A stretch of 64,000 nt of DNA from CAVTUU01 sp045804965 (GCA_045804965.1 JBJMMD010000050.1:10653-74652), one strand, 5' to 3'; numbered from the stretch's first letter, positions 44,473 through 53,405 are shown. Translations and numbers: made by a program. The notes: a model not told the origin generated them from the sequence alone.

Positions 44473-45306
44473 ATGAATCATGATGGCCTACCGCGGTCGC
44501 TGACGCGCTGGTCGGTGCCGACCATGCGTCGGTTGGCCTTCCCCTCGCCGCGGATTTTGCTCAAGCTGGTTGTGCCGCTGTTGTTGCTCGGCTTGTGGCA
44601 ACTGCTCGTCGAACGGGAGGTCTACAGCCGCGGCCAGCTGCCCGCCCCGCTGGACGTCATCCGCGCGGGCCAGCAGCTCTATCAGACCGACAACCTCTGG
44701 CCCCATTTCCAGGCCAGCATCGAGCGCGTGTTCAAAGGGTTTTTCCTCGGCAGCGCGATCGCGATCATCCTCGGCATGTTGGTCGGTCTCTCGCGCACTG
44801 CCGATGAGATGCTCTCGCCGACGATCAACGCGATCCGGGCGATTCCCTCGCTCGCCTGGGTGCCGCTCCTCATCCTCTGGATGGGGATCACCGAGCAGCC
44901 GAAGATTACGCTGATTGCGATCGGCGTCTTCTTCCCCGTGTTCGCAAACCTGGTCAGTGGTATCCACCAGGTCGACCGCAAGCTGGTCGAAGCTGCGCAC
45001 GCCTACGGTCTGCGCGGGTTCTCCCTCGCCTGGCAAGTGCTGTTGCCCGCCTCCCTCCCGTCGCTCTTCACCGGTCTCCGGCTGGGGCTGGCACAAGGCT
45101 GGCTGTTCCTGGTCGCCGCCGAGCTGACCGGCGCCTTCGCCGGCTTCGGGTTTCTCCTCATCGACGCCGAAAACTCCGGGCGCGCCGACATCATCGTCTT
45201 CAGCATCATCTGCCTCGCCCTGTTGGGCAAAACCACCGACTGGCTCCTCCAGCTCGTCGAACACCGCTGCCTGCGCTGGTCGGATAGTTACGGGAAGGGG
45301 AGGTAG
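44473..45306 (+). CDS. ABC transporter permease, sulfonate/taurine type (SsuC-like)
   Basis: A 277-residue inner-membrane permease with about six helices (LLKLVVPLLLLGLWQLLVE, FFLGSAIAIILGMLVGLS, ITLIAIGVFFPVFANLV, and others). The cytoplasmic EAA loop is VEAAHAYGLRGFSLAWQVLL followed by PASLPSLFTGLRLGLAQGWL, as in BPD_transp_1 proteins of the SsuC/TauC group. ATG 44473 selected; upstream in-frame sequence is repeat-derived. A terminator precedes it, so its expression may depend on read-through or an unseen promoter. Confidence 0.85.
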   Translation: MNHDGLPRSLTRWSVPTMRRLAFPSPRILLKLVVPLLLLGLWQLLVEREVYSRGQLPAPLDVIRAGQQLYQTDNLWPHFQASIERVFKGFFLGSAIAIILGMLVGLSRTADEMLSPTINAIRAIPSLAWVPLLILWMGITEQPKITLIAIGVFFPVFANLVSGIHQVDRKLVEAAHAYGLRGFSLAWQVLLPASLPSLFTGLRLGLAQGWLFLVAAELTGAFAGFGFLLIDAENSGRADIIVFSIICLALLGKTTDWLLQLVEHRCLRWSDSYGKGR

Positions 45307-45342
45307 GGAAACACAACGGATAAGCGGGCCGAGCTCGTGAGA

Positions 45343-45867
45343 CTATTGCAGGGGTTTTTCGAATGCGATCAATTCCTCGCCCTGCGCTGTTGTGATGAGC
45401 CGTGTCCGTATAAACCGGGCACGTTCGGGAACGCCAAGCGAGTTGCGATTGTCCGGATGAACTCGAATGAGTGCAGTGGTGAATCGCTTTTCCTTCAGAA
45501 ACTCTGTCAGGAGTAGTACTGCCCTCGTTGCGTATCCCTTTCCCCGAGCAAATGGATACACATTGTATGAAATGTTTACATTTCCCTCATTCAATCCATC
45601 GATGGCTTCCGGGTTTGAATTCGCCTCTGTCATTCCCACCAGCTTGTTTTCCATTACATCAAATATTGCGAACGTGAGGACCGGACCATCGTTCTCCCAT
45701 GACTCCAATCCTCTCAAAATCCAATCCTTTACTGTGTCGATTGAACTTATTCCGCCACTTAGCCACTTGATGTTTTCCTCATCATCACCCGCGAGATGTT
45801 CTCCAGCGTAGTCCAGCTTGAAGGGGACAAGCCGAACAACTCCGTCTGTCAATTCAATTTCTTTCAT
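45343..45867 (-). CDS. GNAT N-acetyltransferase
   Basis: A 174-residue acetyltransferase-type protein. IELTDGVVRLVPFKLDYAGE starts the fold; ISYNVYPFARGKGYATRAV holds the acetyl-CoA loop ARGKGYAT; IRVHPDNRNSLGVPERARFI matches the C-terminal N-x-x-S-x-x-V element of RimJ/RimL-like enzymes. Target unknown. Codon use is less GC-rich than neighbours. Confidence 0.75.
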   Translation of the reverse strand: MKEIELTDGVVRLVPFKLDYAGEHLAGDDEENIKWLSGGISSIDTVKDWILRGLESWENDGPVLTFAIFDVMENKLVGMTEANSNPEAIDGLNEGNVNISYNVYPFARGKGYATRAVLLLTEFLKEKRFTTALIRVHPDNRNSLGVPERARFIRTRLITTAQGEELIAFEKPLQ

Positions 45868-46005
45868 ACCGCAGGTATACCTGAGCTCCTTCACCGCCGG
45901 GGCGATCTCTTCGATGAACATCTGTAGATGCAGGGAGGTGAGACGCCACGAAACTGCTGCCGGCCTCGCCTGAGCCCTGGAGATGTTTGCTGAAGTGGGG
46001 AGTCC

Positions 46006-46752
46006 CTAAAAAACCAGCGAGGGAAGTTCCTTCAGAGTGCGTATCGTGAGGACATCTTCTCGTTCGGTGTCCCCATCGCGATCAAGAAGAATTGGATCGA
46101 TCCCCGCGCTCCTTGCCCCCATCACATCATCGTCATAGTCATCGCCTACATGGACGGCCTCTTCAGGTAGCCTCCCTAATTGCTGCAAAGCTAACTCGAA
46201 GATCTGTGACTGAGGCTTTGCACAGCCAACGTGGACCGAACCGACGATCGCAGAGAAAAACTGCGCGACTCCTAGTCGCTTTGCCTCCACTGCTTGCTGC
46301 CATCCATTCGAGACTATCGCCAGGTCAAACCCGTGAGCGCGCAGCGCCTCGAGGACCTCGCGCACTTCGGGGTAGAGGGAGGGCCGCCACTGCTCGAAGG
46401 CTCGATGGATCGTCTCCATAATCCGACCACTGGGGTCTGAGAGGTTCAGAATTCGCAAGAGTTCTTTGTCCTGCTGGTCGAAATGGGCCTGTATTTGGGC
46501 CTCGGTTGCGCCACGGCCGTCGGACTCAAACACTCGCCACTTCTGAGCATAGACCGGTCGAAGCGTTTCATAGCATCTTCTTAATTCTTGCTCGTCAACA
46601 TCGACACCTGCACACTTGATCGCCTGAAGGAGAACCAAAGCAGGATCGTGCGCGTGCTTCTTGAAATGGAGGAAGACAGGGTCGTAATTCCATTGCCAGA
46701 GGGTGAGACTCGCATCAAACAAGACCGCCTTGTATTTCACCGCGTTTCTCAT
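46006..46752 (-). CDS. HAD-like hydrolase
   Basis: A 248-residue haloacid dehalogenase-type protein: motif I VLFDASLTLW (nucleophile Asp; second position Ser instead of Asp, as Gly in the FDVGGTL-type families), a helical cap, motif II IVSNGWQQ, motif III Lys near GCAKPQSQIFELAL, motif IV VHVGDDYDDDVMGARSAGI. Likely phosphatase of unknown substrate. Lower GC than surroundings; an ATG start without clear upstream motif. Confidence 0.8.
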   Translation of the reverse strand: MRNAVKYKAVLFDASLTLWQWNYDPVFLHFKKHAHDPALVLLQAIKCAGVDVDEQELRRCYETLRPVYAQKWRVFESDGRGATEAQIQAHFDQQDKELLRILNLSDPSGRIMETIHRAFEQWRPSLYPEVREVLEALRAHGFDLAIVSNGWQQAVEAKRLGVAQFFSAIVGSVHVGCAKPQSQIFELALQQLGRLPEEAVHVGDDYDDDVMGARSAGIDPILLDRDGDTEREDVLTIRTLKELPSLVF

Positions 46753-46969
46753 CCCCTACGCGCTCTCAGTATACCGAGAGGCTATCCACTCCCGAATTAG
46801 GCACTCCTTACTGATGTGCTCGCTCGGCGGCTGAGTGCATGCCTTCTCAATGCGCGCGGAAGGTCTCTACGACTCGCCGTACTGAGCCCCGCAGGGATTT
46901 CGCGGTCTTAGCGGGGAAGGGTCATTTCAACCTGGCGTCGCGGCCGAGCCGTGTGGATCGTTGAGCTCG

Positions 46970-47847
46970 TCACCGCCCCGCACGCGCCGCCGCCACTCGC
47001 TCCGTCACCACGGGGGTGATCTCTTCGATGAACATGCGTAGGCGAGGAGCAGTCGGCACGCCCCAGAGGACGAAAGTCGAGAAACCGTGATCGACCGCGA
47101 GGTGCGTGAGGACCTCGACCCAGTGGTCGCGCGGGCCGACGATCTGCTGGTCATCGTCGCTCGTGCCCGCTTCGACGACCGGCGCGACATCGCCGCCGAT
47201 GTTGTAGATGCGGCGGATGGCGGCAGGATCGCGTCCGATTTCGCCGCTTGGGACGGCGGCACATAGGCCATCGATGGAATCCAACCATCCCCCAATTCGC
47301 CGGTCAAGCGCAGTGCCCGTGGTCCGAGCACGCCTAGCCAGATGCCGATCTCGTGCGTGGGAATCGGGCCCGGCCGCGCGCCCATCACCTGGTAGATCTC
47401 GCCAGTGTGCCGCACGGTCTGGCCGCTCCAATAAGCGCGGATGAGGGAGACCGCCTCCCGCAGCGAGGCCAGCGCCTCTTTCGGCTCGCGGACCGGACCA
47501 CCCATCGCCCGGATCGCATCCTAGAAGGCGCCGGCGCCGAGACCGAGCTCGAACCGGCCACCGCTGAGCTGGTCGAGCGTCGCCGCCTGCTTGGCGAGCA
47601 TCGCCGGTGGCCGCAGCGGCAGGTTGGCGACATCGGGGAAGACGCGAATCTTTTCCGTCTGGCCGAGGATGTACCCGATCAGCGCCATCGCATCGTAATG
47701 CTTCTGCTGATATGGATGGTCCTGGATGCCGATCAGGTCATAGCCGAGGTCGTCGAGAATGTGGGCGATCTCAACGGTGCGGGCGGGATCGCCGGTCGAG
47801 GGATCGAGGAAGAAGCCGAACTGAAGAGCGTGGCCGTAATCAGCCAT
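46970..47847 (-). pseudogene. Decayed LLM-class (F420-dependent) oxidoreductase
   Basis: N-terminal part LQFGFFLDPSTGDPARTVEI, GYDLIGIQDHPYQQKHYDA and LSGGRFELGLGAGAF is clear luciferase-like monooxygenase. A TAG at about 47521-47523 stops it after GAGAF, where relatives have Trp; the same frame continues DAIRAMGGPVREPKEALASL to GDGWIPSMAYV, then the reading shifts near 47245-47265 to the frame of PSGEIGRDPAAIRRIYNIGG and ends RVAAARAGR. One nonsense and one frameshift mutation, so not functional unless sequencing error. Confidence 0.8.
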
Positions 47848-47870
47848 TGTGTGTCTCCTTGTTTACAGCC

Positions 47871-47999
47871 CCTACCCCGGGAATTTATTCCCGGGTTAAC
47901 ACAACGAAGTCCCTCCGGGACTGAGCACGGGGCCGGCCAATCACCAGTCGGATAAATCCGACTTCCGTGGGTGAGTCCGGGAATGAATTCCCGGGCGGC
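47871..47999. repeat. Family A repeat cluster
   Basis: cccgggaatttattcccggg, aagtccctccgggactgagc, agtcggataaatccgact and gtccgggaatgaattcccgg, filling most of the gap 47848-48057. Confidence 0.75.
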
Positions 48000-48057
48000 G
48001 TGACCAGTTGATTCCATCAAATGACAACACAAGCTGGCGAGAATCAGAGTGTTATGA

Positions 48058-48079
48058 TATATCTATGCGCATACATATA
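48058..48079. promoter_or_regulatory. Palindromic operator before the hemerythrin-MarR operon
   Basis: A 22-base palindrome, tatatctatgcgcatacata plus ta, symmetric at every pair except one C-C. It overlaps an AT-rich -10-like stretch (ttatgatat) and is a good candidate site for the downstream MarR protein. Confidence 0.65.
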
Positions 48080-48109
48080 ACAAGCAACGCCGACTGGAGA
48101 ACGCTCACC

Positions 48110-48634
48110 TTGGAAACGACGACCTCAGCGCCGCCCGCGCCGGCCCGGGCCGGCATGTTCCGCGAGCTGCTCTACATCCACTCCCACCTACGGCGGGATC
48201 TGCAAACGGTCCGCCGCCTCGCGGATCAGGCGCGGGACGGTCTTTCGCCCGAAGACATTTTGGCGGAGGTTCACAACCTCGCGACGAACAGCCCGCTCTG
48301 GCAGCTCAAATTCGGCTGCATGTATTACTGCCGCTTCGTGCATGCCCATCACACGATCGAGGACGTGGCCCTCTTTCCCATGGTCCGCAAGCACGATCCC
48401 GCTCTGCACAGCGTGGTCGACCGGCTCGAGGAGGATCATCTTACGGTTCATCACCTCACCGAGCACATCGCCGCCATGGCCGATCAGGTCCCGTCCGACG
48501 CATCGGGCGAAAGCCGGGCGGAACTCGTCGCGGCGTTGACCGCGTTGGAGGAGCATTTGCTGGCTCATCTCGCGTTCGAGGAGGAATCGCTCGGTCCGCT
48601 CCTCAGCACCTGGGATCGCTGGCCGGTCGATTAA
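48110..48634 (+). CDS. Hemerythrin-like protein
   Basis: A 174-residue four-helix protein with hemerythrin iron-site residues: LLYIHSHLRRDL, RFVHAHHTIEDVALFP, LEEDHLTVHHLTEHI and LEEHLLAHLAFEEESL supply the His/Glu set. Probably binds oxygen, NO or senses redox. TTG 48110 is preferred: GGAG lies 10 bases upstream and the upstream ATG at 48065 sits within the palindromic operator; that ATG would add 15 residues. The marR gene follows 23 bases later, same operon. Confidence 0.75.
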   Translation: METTTSAPPAPARAGMFRELLYIHSHLRRDLQTVRRLADQARDGLSPEDILAEVHNLATNSPLWQLKFGCMYYCRFVHAHHTIEDVALFPMVRKHDPALHSVVDRLEEDHLTVHHLTEHIAAMADQVPSDASGESRAELVAALTALEEHLLAHLAFEEESLGPLLSTWDRWPVD

Positions 48635-48657
48635 ACGAGACAGACGAGGTAGGCGAC

Positions 48658-49104
48658 ATGGCCCGCACCCACCAGCACGACATCGCCGCCTGCACCCGCG
48701 CCTGGCAGACGCTGCGCATGGCGCACAACCGGGTCGCGGACCGGCTCGGCGCCGAGCTCGACCACGCGTGCGATCTCACCCTCAACGAGTTCGATGTCCT
48801 GCTCTACCTGCAATCGCATGCCGATGAGGACGTGCGGATCAGCGCCCTGCTGGACGCGGTTTCGCTCAGTCAACCCGCGCTCAGCCGCCTGATCGCGCGC
48901 TTAGAGGAACGCGATCTCCTCACCCGCTCCCAGGCGGAGCACGATGGCCGCGCCATCGTCGTCACGCTCACTGCCCCCGGCGCCGACCTCACCGACCGCG
49001 CCCTCGCCATCCATGCCCGGACCGTGCACGAAACCCTGACTGGCAAATTCACGGACGCGGAACAGGCCGCGCTGTTGCAAACGCTGAGCCAGATCGGGCG
49101 GTAA
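48658..49104 (+). CDS. MarR-family transcriptional regulator
   Basis: A 148-residue winged-helix regulator: LTLNEFDVLLYLQSHADEDV, ISALLDAVSLSQPALSRLIA (recognition helix), RLEERDLLTRSQAEHDGRAI (wing). Flanking helices form the dimer interface. No conserved Cys, so redox sensing by thiols is unlikely. It probably represses its own operon through the 22-base palindrome upstream of the hemerythrin gene. Confidence 0.85.
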   Translation: MARTHQHDIAACTRAWQTLRMAHNRVADRLGAELDHACDLTLNEFDVLLYLQSHADEDVRISALLDAVSLSQPALSRLIARLEERDLLTRSQAEHDGRAIVVTLTAPGADLTDRALAIHARTVHETLTGKFTDAEQAALLQTLSQIGR

Positions 49105-49113
49105 TCTTTACCC

Positions 49114-49660
49114 CGAGCCCCACGCGGCGACGCCGCGACGCTGAGCTGAAAGTAACCCAGAGGGTGCCTCGTTAAATCGACGAAACCCGCCAGAGGGGGC
49201 TGAGATGTGCTCGCACTGGTGGGTGGAGTCGTCGGGGCGTGTGGCGCACGCACGCCTGGTGACCAGGGCGGTTCTCCATGGCCAACCAGGTGATTGGCGG
49301 CCCGGGCGTACAACTGTACGCCCCTACGCAACGACGGAACGCCGTCCCTGTGAGCCGGTCTTGAGCCGGCTTCGGAGGTTGGCCCGCGGGTACCCTTTGG
49401 GTGGTTCTATCCCGGGCATGAGGAACTCCCTGCGGCGTAAAAAGGCCCCGCGCCAAACCTACGAAGCCTGCTCGCCGGCCGGACCGGTTTGCCCTTCGTC
49501 TCACACCGGGGCCTAAGGTGACGAGACGTAATGGTGGTGGAAGCGAAGCGAGGTTCGTTGGGGGAAGTCGCTTGTTTCAACCACCATTCCTGTCCAGCCG
49601 GCTCGCGCCGGCTTCGTAGGTTTGGCGCGGAGTAAAAACCCCGCGCCCGCGACACAACCA
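49114..49660. repeat. Large family A repeat field
   Basis: The 582-base gap 49105-49686 has no gene. It contains acccagagggtgcc, agccggtcttgagccggc, gggtaccctttgggtgg, an inverted repeat aatggtggt/accaccatt (49530-49588), and ggccccg...cggggcc with aaaaa (minus-strand TTTTT) near 49440-49514, which may end the isochorismatase message. Confidence 0.65.
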
Positions 49661-49686
49661 CAACGCTTATTACCGTATCCCCAATA

Positions 49687-50262
49687 TTACGAAGCAGCCG
49701 CCTCAACCGCCGCCCCGAACCGCACGTCAGCGGCGGTTTTGACGACAATGTCGTTCTGCGGATGCGGCAAGTTCGCCAGCACCGCGTTGTGATGGGCAAT
49801 GATTTGCTCCGCCGTCAGGAACTCGTTGTCATACGTGCTGTGCCCGTCCGCGATCAGCGTGACGTCATATCCAAGGCTGATCGCGCGACGGGCCGTCGTG
49901 TCGATACACACTTCTGTCTGCATACCCGCTAAGACAACATTCGTGATCCCGAGCGCATCGAGTTCACTGCGGAGCGGGGTTCCGGCGAAGGAGTCGGCGG
50001 CGAGCTTCTGCACAATGCGCTCGCCGGGAAGCGGGGCCACCGCGGGGTGAATCTGCCAGCCGGGATTGCCGGGCGTCAAGGGCTCGTACTTCGGTGCATT
50101 GTGCTGGACGAAGATCACCGGCACATTTGCTTGTCGCGCATCGGCGAGCAAACCCGCCACCGTTTCCAGCAACTCGTCTCGTCGATACGCCCGCTCCTCG
50201 CCATCGACAATCTCGTTTTGGAGATCGATCACGACAAATGCGGTGCCCGCATTTCCACCCAT
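49687..50262 (-). CDS. Isochorismatase-family cysteine hydrolase
   Basis: A 191-residue hydrolase. Catalytic triad candidates: Asp in FVVIDLQNEIVDG, Lys in VQKLAADSFAGT and Cys in LAGMQTEVCIDTTARRAI, with the cis-peptide-like Gly-Met before it. Such enzymes cleave amides (nicotinamide, carbamoylsarcosine) or isochorismate; substrate unknown. AAGGAG is 6 bases upstream of ATG 50262. Confidence 0.8.
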   Translation of the reverse strand: MGGNAGTAFVVIDLQNEIVDGEERAYRRDELLETVAGLLADARQANVPVIFVQHNAPKYEPLTPGNPGWQIHPAVAPLPGERIVQKLAADSFAGTPLRSELDALGITNVVLAGMQTEVCIDTTARRAISLGYDVTLIADGHSTYDNEFLTAEQIIAHHNAVLANLPHPQNDIVVKTAADVRFGAAVEAAAS

Positions 50263-50319
50263 CCCCCGCTCCTTGAACATCTCCTACGCCTTACCACCTA
50301 CCGACCGCCGGCAGGTTCG

Positions 50320-50508
50320 CTACCGCCGCAAGATGGAAAACGGCGTGTGCCCCAAGATCTCCAACTCACTGCGCCGCTGCGCGATCCGCTCACCCGCCAG
50401 TGGCTCACTCTGCGATACTCGCTTGGACCGGAAGAGGCGACCCCGATTCTCGACGACTGCCGTTTGCAGATCGACCATCAATTGCGCCAAGACCGGATTC
50501 GTGATCAT
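50320..50508 (-). CDS. Small hypothetical protein
   Basis: A 62-codon frame opening MITNPVLAQLMVDLQTAVVE, ending HTPFSILRR, with AAGGAG 8 bases upstream. The N-terminal half would be an amphipathic helix, the C-terminal half is Arg-rich. No family recognised. Divergent from the WYL regulator gene (148 bases between starts). Confidence 0.5.
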   Translation of the reverse strand: MITNPVLAQLMVDLQTAVVENRGRLFRSKRVSQSEPLAGERIAQRRSELEILGHTPFSILRR

Positions 50509-50656
50509 CGCCCACTCCTTATCGTGCGTCGCGCTTCCAATCGCCGCCCTTGTCATCGACTTACATCTAGCGTACCGCCGAAATAGGATATAATCCGTCC
50601 TCTTTTCTCCCGAATTTCAGACATTCTCAATTGCTGAACATCGGAGCAGACTTGCG

Positions 50657-51607
50657 ATGTATCACCCGACCACGCGCGTACTGACGACGCTTGAGTTGCT
50701 CCAGGCGCACCCGCGCCTAAGTGGACCGCAAATCGCCGAGCGGCTCGAGGTCGACAATCGCACGGTTCGTCGCTACATCATGATGCTCCAGGACCTCGGC
50801 ATCCCGGTCGAGGCCGAGCGCGGCCGGTACGGCGCCTATCGCCTGCGGCCCGGGTTCAAACTTCCTCCAATGATGTTCACCGACGACGAAGCAATCGCGC
50901 TCACGCTTGGGCTCTTGCTTTCCCGTCGCCTCGGCATCACCGCGGAAACGCCGGCCGCGGAGGGCGCGCTCGCCAAGATCGAGCGGGTGATTCCGCCGGG
51001 CGTCCGCGACCAGGTCTCGGCGGTTCTCGCGGCGGTGACGACCGATCTCTCCCTCCCCGCCTCATCGCCGGTCAGCGACACGTTGGTGACGCTCAGCGCC
51101 GCCGTGCGCGAGCGGCAGCGTGTCCACATCGCCTATACCGCCTGGAACGAACGCCAAACCGAGCGCGATGTCGACCCCTACGGCGTTGTCTTTCTCTCGG
51201 GGAAGTGGTTTGTGCCCGGCTATTGTCATCTCCGCCAAGACACGCGCATGTTCCGGCTCGACCGGATCGCGCACGCCGAGCTCCGCGACGCCTATTTCGT
51301 CTATCCCGACGAGTTCGACGCCGTCGGCTACGTCCAGACCTCGCTCGCAACGATGCCCGGCGCTTGGAAAGTCGAGGTCCTGCTCGATCTCTCACTTGAG
51401 GAAGCGCGCGAGATCGTGCCGCCATCGCAGGCAACACTTGATCCTCAACCAGATGGCGTTATGCTCCGTTGTACGGTCGAAAACTTGCGGTGGGTTGCGT
51501 GTCTGTTCGCGAATCTCGACTGCGATTTTACGATTCGCCAACCATCCGAGTTGCACGAGGAAGTGCGGCAGGTGGCGGCAAGGTTGGTTGCGTGCGCGGC
51601 GAGGTGA
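50657..51607 (+). CDS. YafY-type HTH and WYL-domain regulator
   Basis: A 316-residue regulator. N-terminal winged helix: TTLELLQAHPRLSGPQIAER then LEVDNRTVRRYIMMLQDLGI. WYL domain at about 145-215: IAYTAWNERQTERDVDPYGV, FLSGKWFVPGYCHLRQD, FRLDRIAHAEL. A WCX-like C-terminal part follows. WYL domains bind nucleotides or nucleic acids; target genes unknown. Confidence 0.85.
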   Translation: MYHPTTRVLTTLELLQAHPRLSGPQIAERLEVDNRTVRRYIMMLQDLGIPVEAERGRYGAYRLRPGFKLPPMMFTDDEAIALTLGLLLSRRLGITAETPAAEGALAKIERVIPPGVRDQVSAVLAAVTTDLSLPASSPVSDTLVTLSAAVRERQRVHIAYTAWNERQTERDVDPYGVVFLSGKWFVPGYCHLRQDTRMFRLDRIAHAELRDAYFVYPDEFDAVGYVQTSLATMPGAWKVEVLLDLSLEEAREIVPPSQATLDPQPDGVMLRCTVENLRWVACLFANLDCDFTIRQPSELHEEVRQVAARLVACAAR

Positions 51608-51639
51608 TTGACATCGTTGTTGGCGCAGCCTTTGTCCCT

Positions 51640-51905
51640 AGGTTGGAAATGACCCAGAGGGTGCCCCGCTCACAAGAGAAAGTCCCTCCGAGGCTATACA
51701 TAGATTGCTGTCGCAACGAACCTTGCCTGGCTCAGCCCTGGAAGGGCTTCGCCTGGATTAGCCCGAGGCTTTCAGCCCCGGGAAACAGCGACCAACGATT
51801 GGATCGTCAACCTCCGTCCGCATGCACGCTCGTCAGGCCTGGAAGGGCTTGGTGGTTCGTAGTCCCGGGTACCCGCTGGATGGTTTTAGCCCCAGGACAG
51901 TGTCG
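51640..51905. repeat. Family A repeat cluster
   Basis: The 311-base gap 51608-51918 carries acccagagggtgccc, agtccctccgaggct, tggaagggcttcgcctgg, gcccgaggctttcagccccg and gggtacccgctggatgg. No gene. Confidence 0.65.
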
Positions 51906-51918
51906 AGGCTGAGAACGC

Positions 51919-52416
51919 ATGACCGCAATCACCGGTAATCTCACTCTCCGCCCGTTTCAAGCCGCCGATCAGGATGAAACACGGCGGCTGGTCCTGATCG
52001 GGCTCGGCGAGCATTTCGGGTTCATCGACGAGAAGATGAATCCCGATCTCGACGATATCCAGCGATATTATGTTGATCTGGGTCACGTGTTCGTGCTCGC
52101 CGAGATCGCCGGTCAGCTTGTCGGGACCGGCGCCTTGATCGAGGAAGATCCGTGGACCGGGCGACTCGTGCGGATGTCGGTTGACGCCGAGTTCCGCGGC
52201 CGGGGCATCGGCAAGCGGCTCGTGCACTATCTCGCCGGCATCGCCCGGCAACGCGGCTACACTCGTCTCCTCACCGAAACCAACGACGACTGGATGGATG
52301 CTATCGGGCTCTATCATGCCTGTGGTTTTGAGACCGAAGGGTTCCGCGATGGCGATATCCACCTTGCCCTCGATCTCACCGCCGCGATCTCAGCGCCCGC
52401 CCCGGAGGGTCTATGA
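51919..52416 (+). CDS. GNAT N-acetyltransferase
   Basis: A 165-residue acetyltransferase. LTLRPFQAADQDETRRLVLI begins the fold; FVLAEIAGQLVGTGALIEE, then LVRMSVDAEFRGRGIGKRLV gives the acetyl-CoA loop RGRGIG, and AIGLYHACGFETEGF the C-terminal element. Substrate unknown. Its stop overlaps the next gene (ATGA), a coupled pair. Confidence 0.8.
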   Translation: MTAITGNLTLRPFQAADQDETRRLVLIGLGEHFGFIDEKMNPDLDDIQRYYVDLGHVFVLAEIAGQLVGTGALIEEDPWTGRLVRMSVDAEFRGRGIGKRLVHYLAGIARQRGYTRLLTETNDDWMDAIGLYHACGFETEGFRDGDIHLALDLTAAISAPAPEGL

Positions 52417-53225
52417 CCGCGGAACCGCGTAGCGAGCAACCGGCCGACACCTGGGAAAGCGGCGATCAGTACGAGCCGTATGTCGGTCGCTGGAGCCGCC
52501 TCGTCGCCCGCGAGTTTCTGCCCTGGCTTGGCCGCACCACACGCTCGCGCTGGCTTGACGTCGGCTGCGGAACCGGCGCCCTCACGCAGATTATTCTCGA
52601 GCAAACCGCGCCACTTGAGGTCGTCGGGGTCGATCCCTCCCCCGGCTTCATCGCCTACGCGCGTAGACAAATCACCGATCCCCGCGTCCGCTTCGAATCG
52701 GGCGACGCCCGCTACCTCCCGCTCGTCAGCGGCACGTTCGATATCGTGGTCTCGGGATTGGTGCTGAACTTCGTGCCGCAGCCCGATCAGGCGGTTGCCG
52801 AAATGCGCCGCACCGCCCGGCCCGGCGGTCTCGTCGGTTCGTATGTCTGGGATTACGCGGGCAAAATGGAGCTGATGCGCTACTTTTGGGACGCTGTGGT
52901 CGCGCTCGACCCGAACGCCGCGGACATCGACGAAGGCCGCCGCTTCCCGCTCTGCAACCCCGATCAGCTTACGAAACTCTTCGCCCGCGCCGGAATACAG
53001 CGGATCGAAACCGGCGCGGTCGATGTTCCCACTGTCTTCCGCGATTTTGACGACTACTGGCAACCGTTCGTCGGGGGACAAGGACCCGCTCCCAGCTACG
53101 CTATGTCGCTCTCCGCGGAACGCCGGGACGCCCTCCGCGACCACATCCGCGCCCGCCTCCCCATCGAGCCCGACGGCTCCATCCACCTCATCGCCCGCGC
53201 CTGGGCAGTCAAGGGGTTGGCGTAG
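52413..53225 (+). CDS. Class I SAM-dependent methyltransferase
   Basis: A 270-residue methyltransferase: WLDVGCGTGALTQIIL (motif I, about residue 45), VVGVDPSPGFIAYARR, GDARYLPLVSGTFDIVVSGL and MRRTARPGGLVGSYVW. The C-terminal region after EGRRFPLCNPDQLTKLFARA has the PF08241-type extension of small-molecule enzymes. Substrate unknown. Translationally coupled to the preceding acetyltransferase. Confidence 0.85.
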   Translation: MTAEPRSEQPADTWESGDQYEPYVGRWSRLVAREFLPWLGRTTRSRWLDVGCGTGALTQIILEQTAPLEVVGVDPSPGFIAYARRQITDPRVRFESGDARYLPLVSGTFDIVVSGLVLNFVPQPDQAVAEMRRTARPGGLVGSYVWDYAGKMELMRYFWDAVVALDPNAADIDEGRRFPLCNPDQLTKLFARAGIQRIETGAVDVPTVFRDFDDYWQPFVGGQGPAPSYAMSLSAERRDALRDHIRARLPIEPDGSIHLIARAWAVKGLA

Positions 53226-53227
53226 TA

Positions 53228-53405
53228 CCCGCGCCGCCGGGCGGAAAGTGACCCTTCCCCGCTCAGACAACGAAGCCTCTCCGAGGCTGATCCCGGCGAG
53301 TCCATGGCAGGAACCGCGGCCGCTCGTGAGCCGGTCTTTAGCCGGCTTTGCAGGTTCAGCCCGGGGACTTTTAGCCCCGGGCACGCGCCGGAGGCGCGCA
53401 GGTTC
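53228..53405. repeat. Family A repeat cluster
   Basis: gtgacccttccccgctcagac, agcctctccgaggctg, agccggtctttagccggctt, agcccggggacttttagccc and gcgccggaggcgcgcag, in the gap 53226-53482. Confidence 0.7.

Noticed and set aside
49105..49686. T-box or other known riboswitch
   Set aside because: None of the conserved T-box or riboswitch sequence blocks is present; only repeat-derived hairpins.
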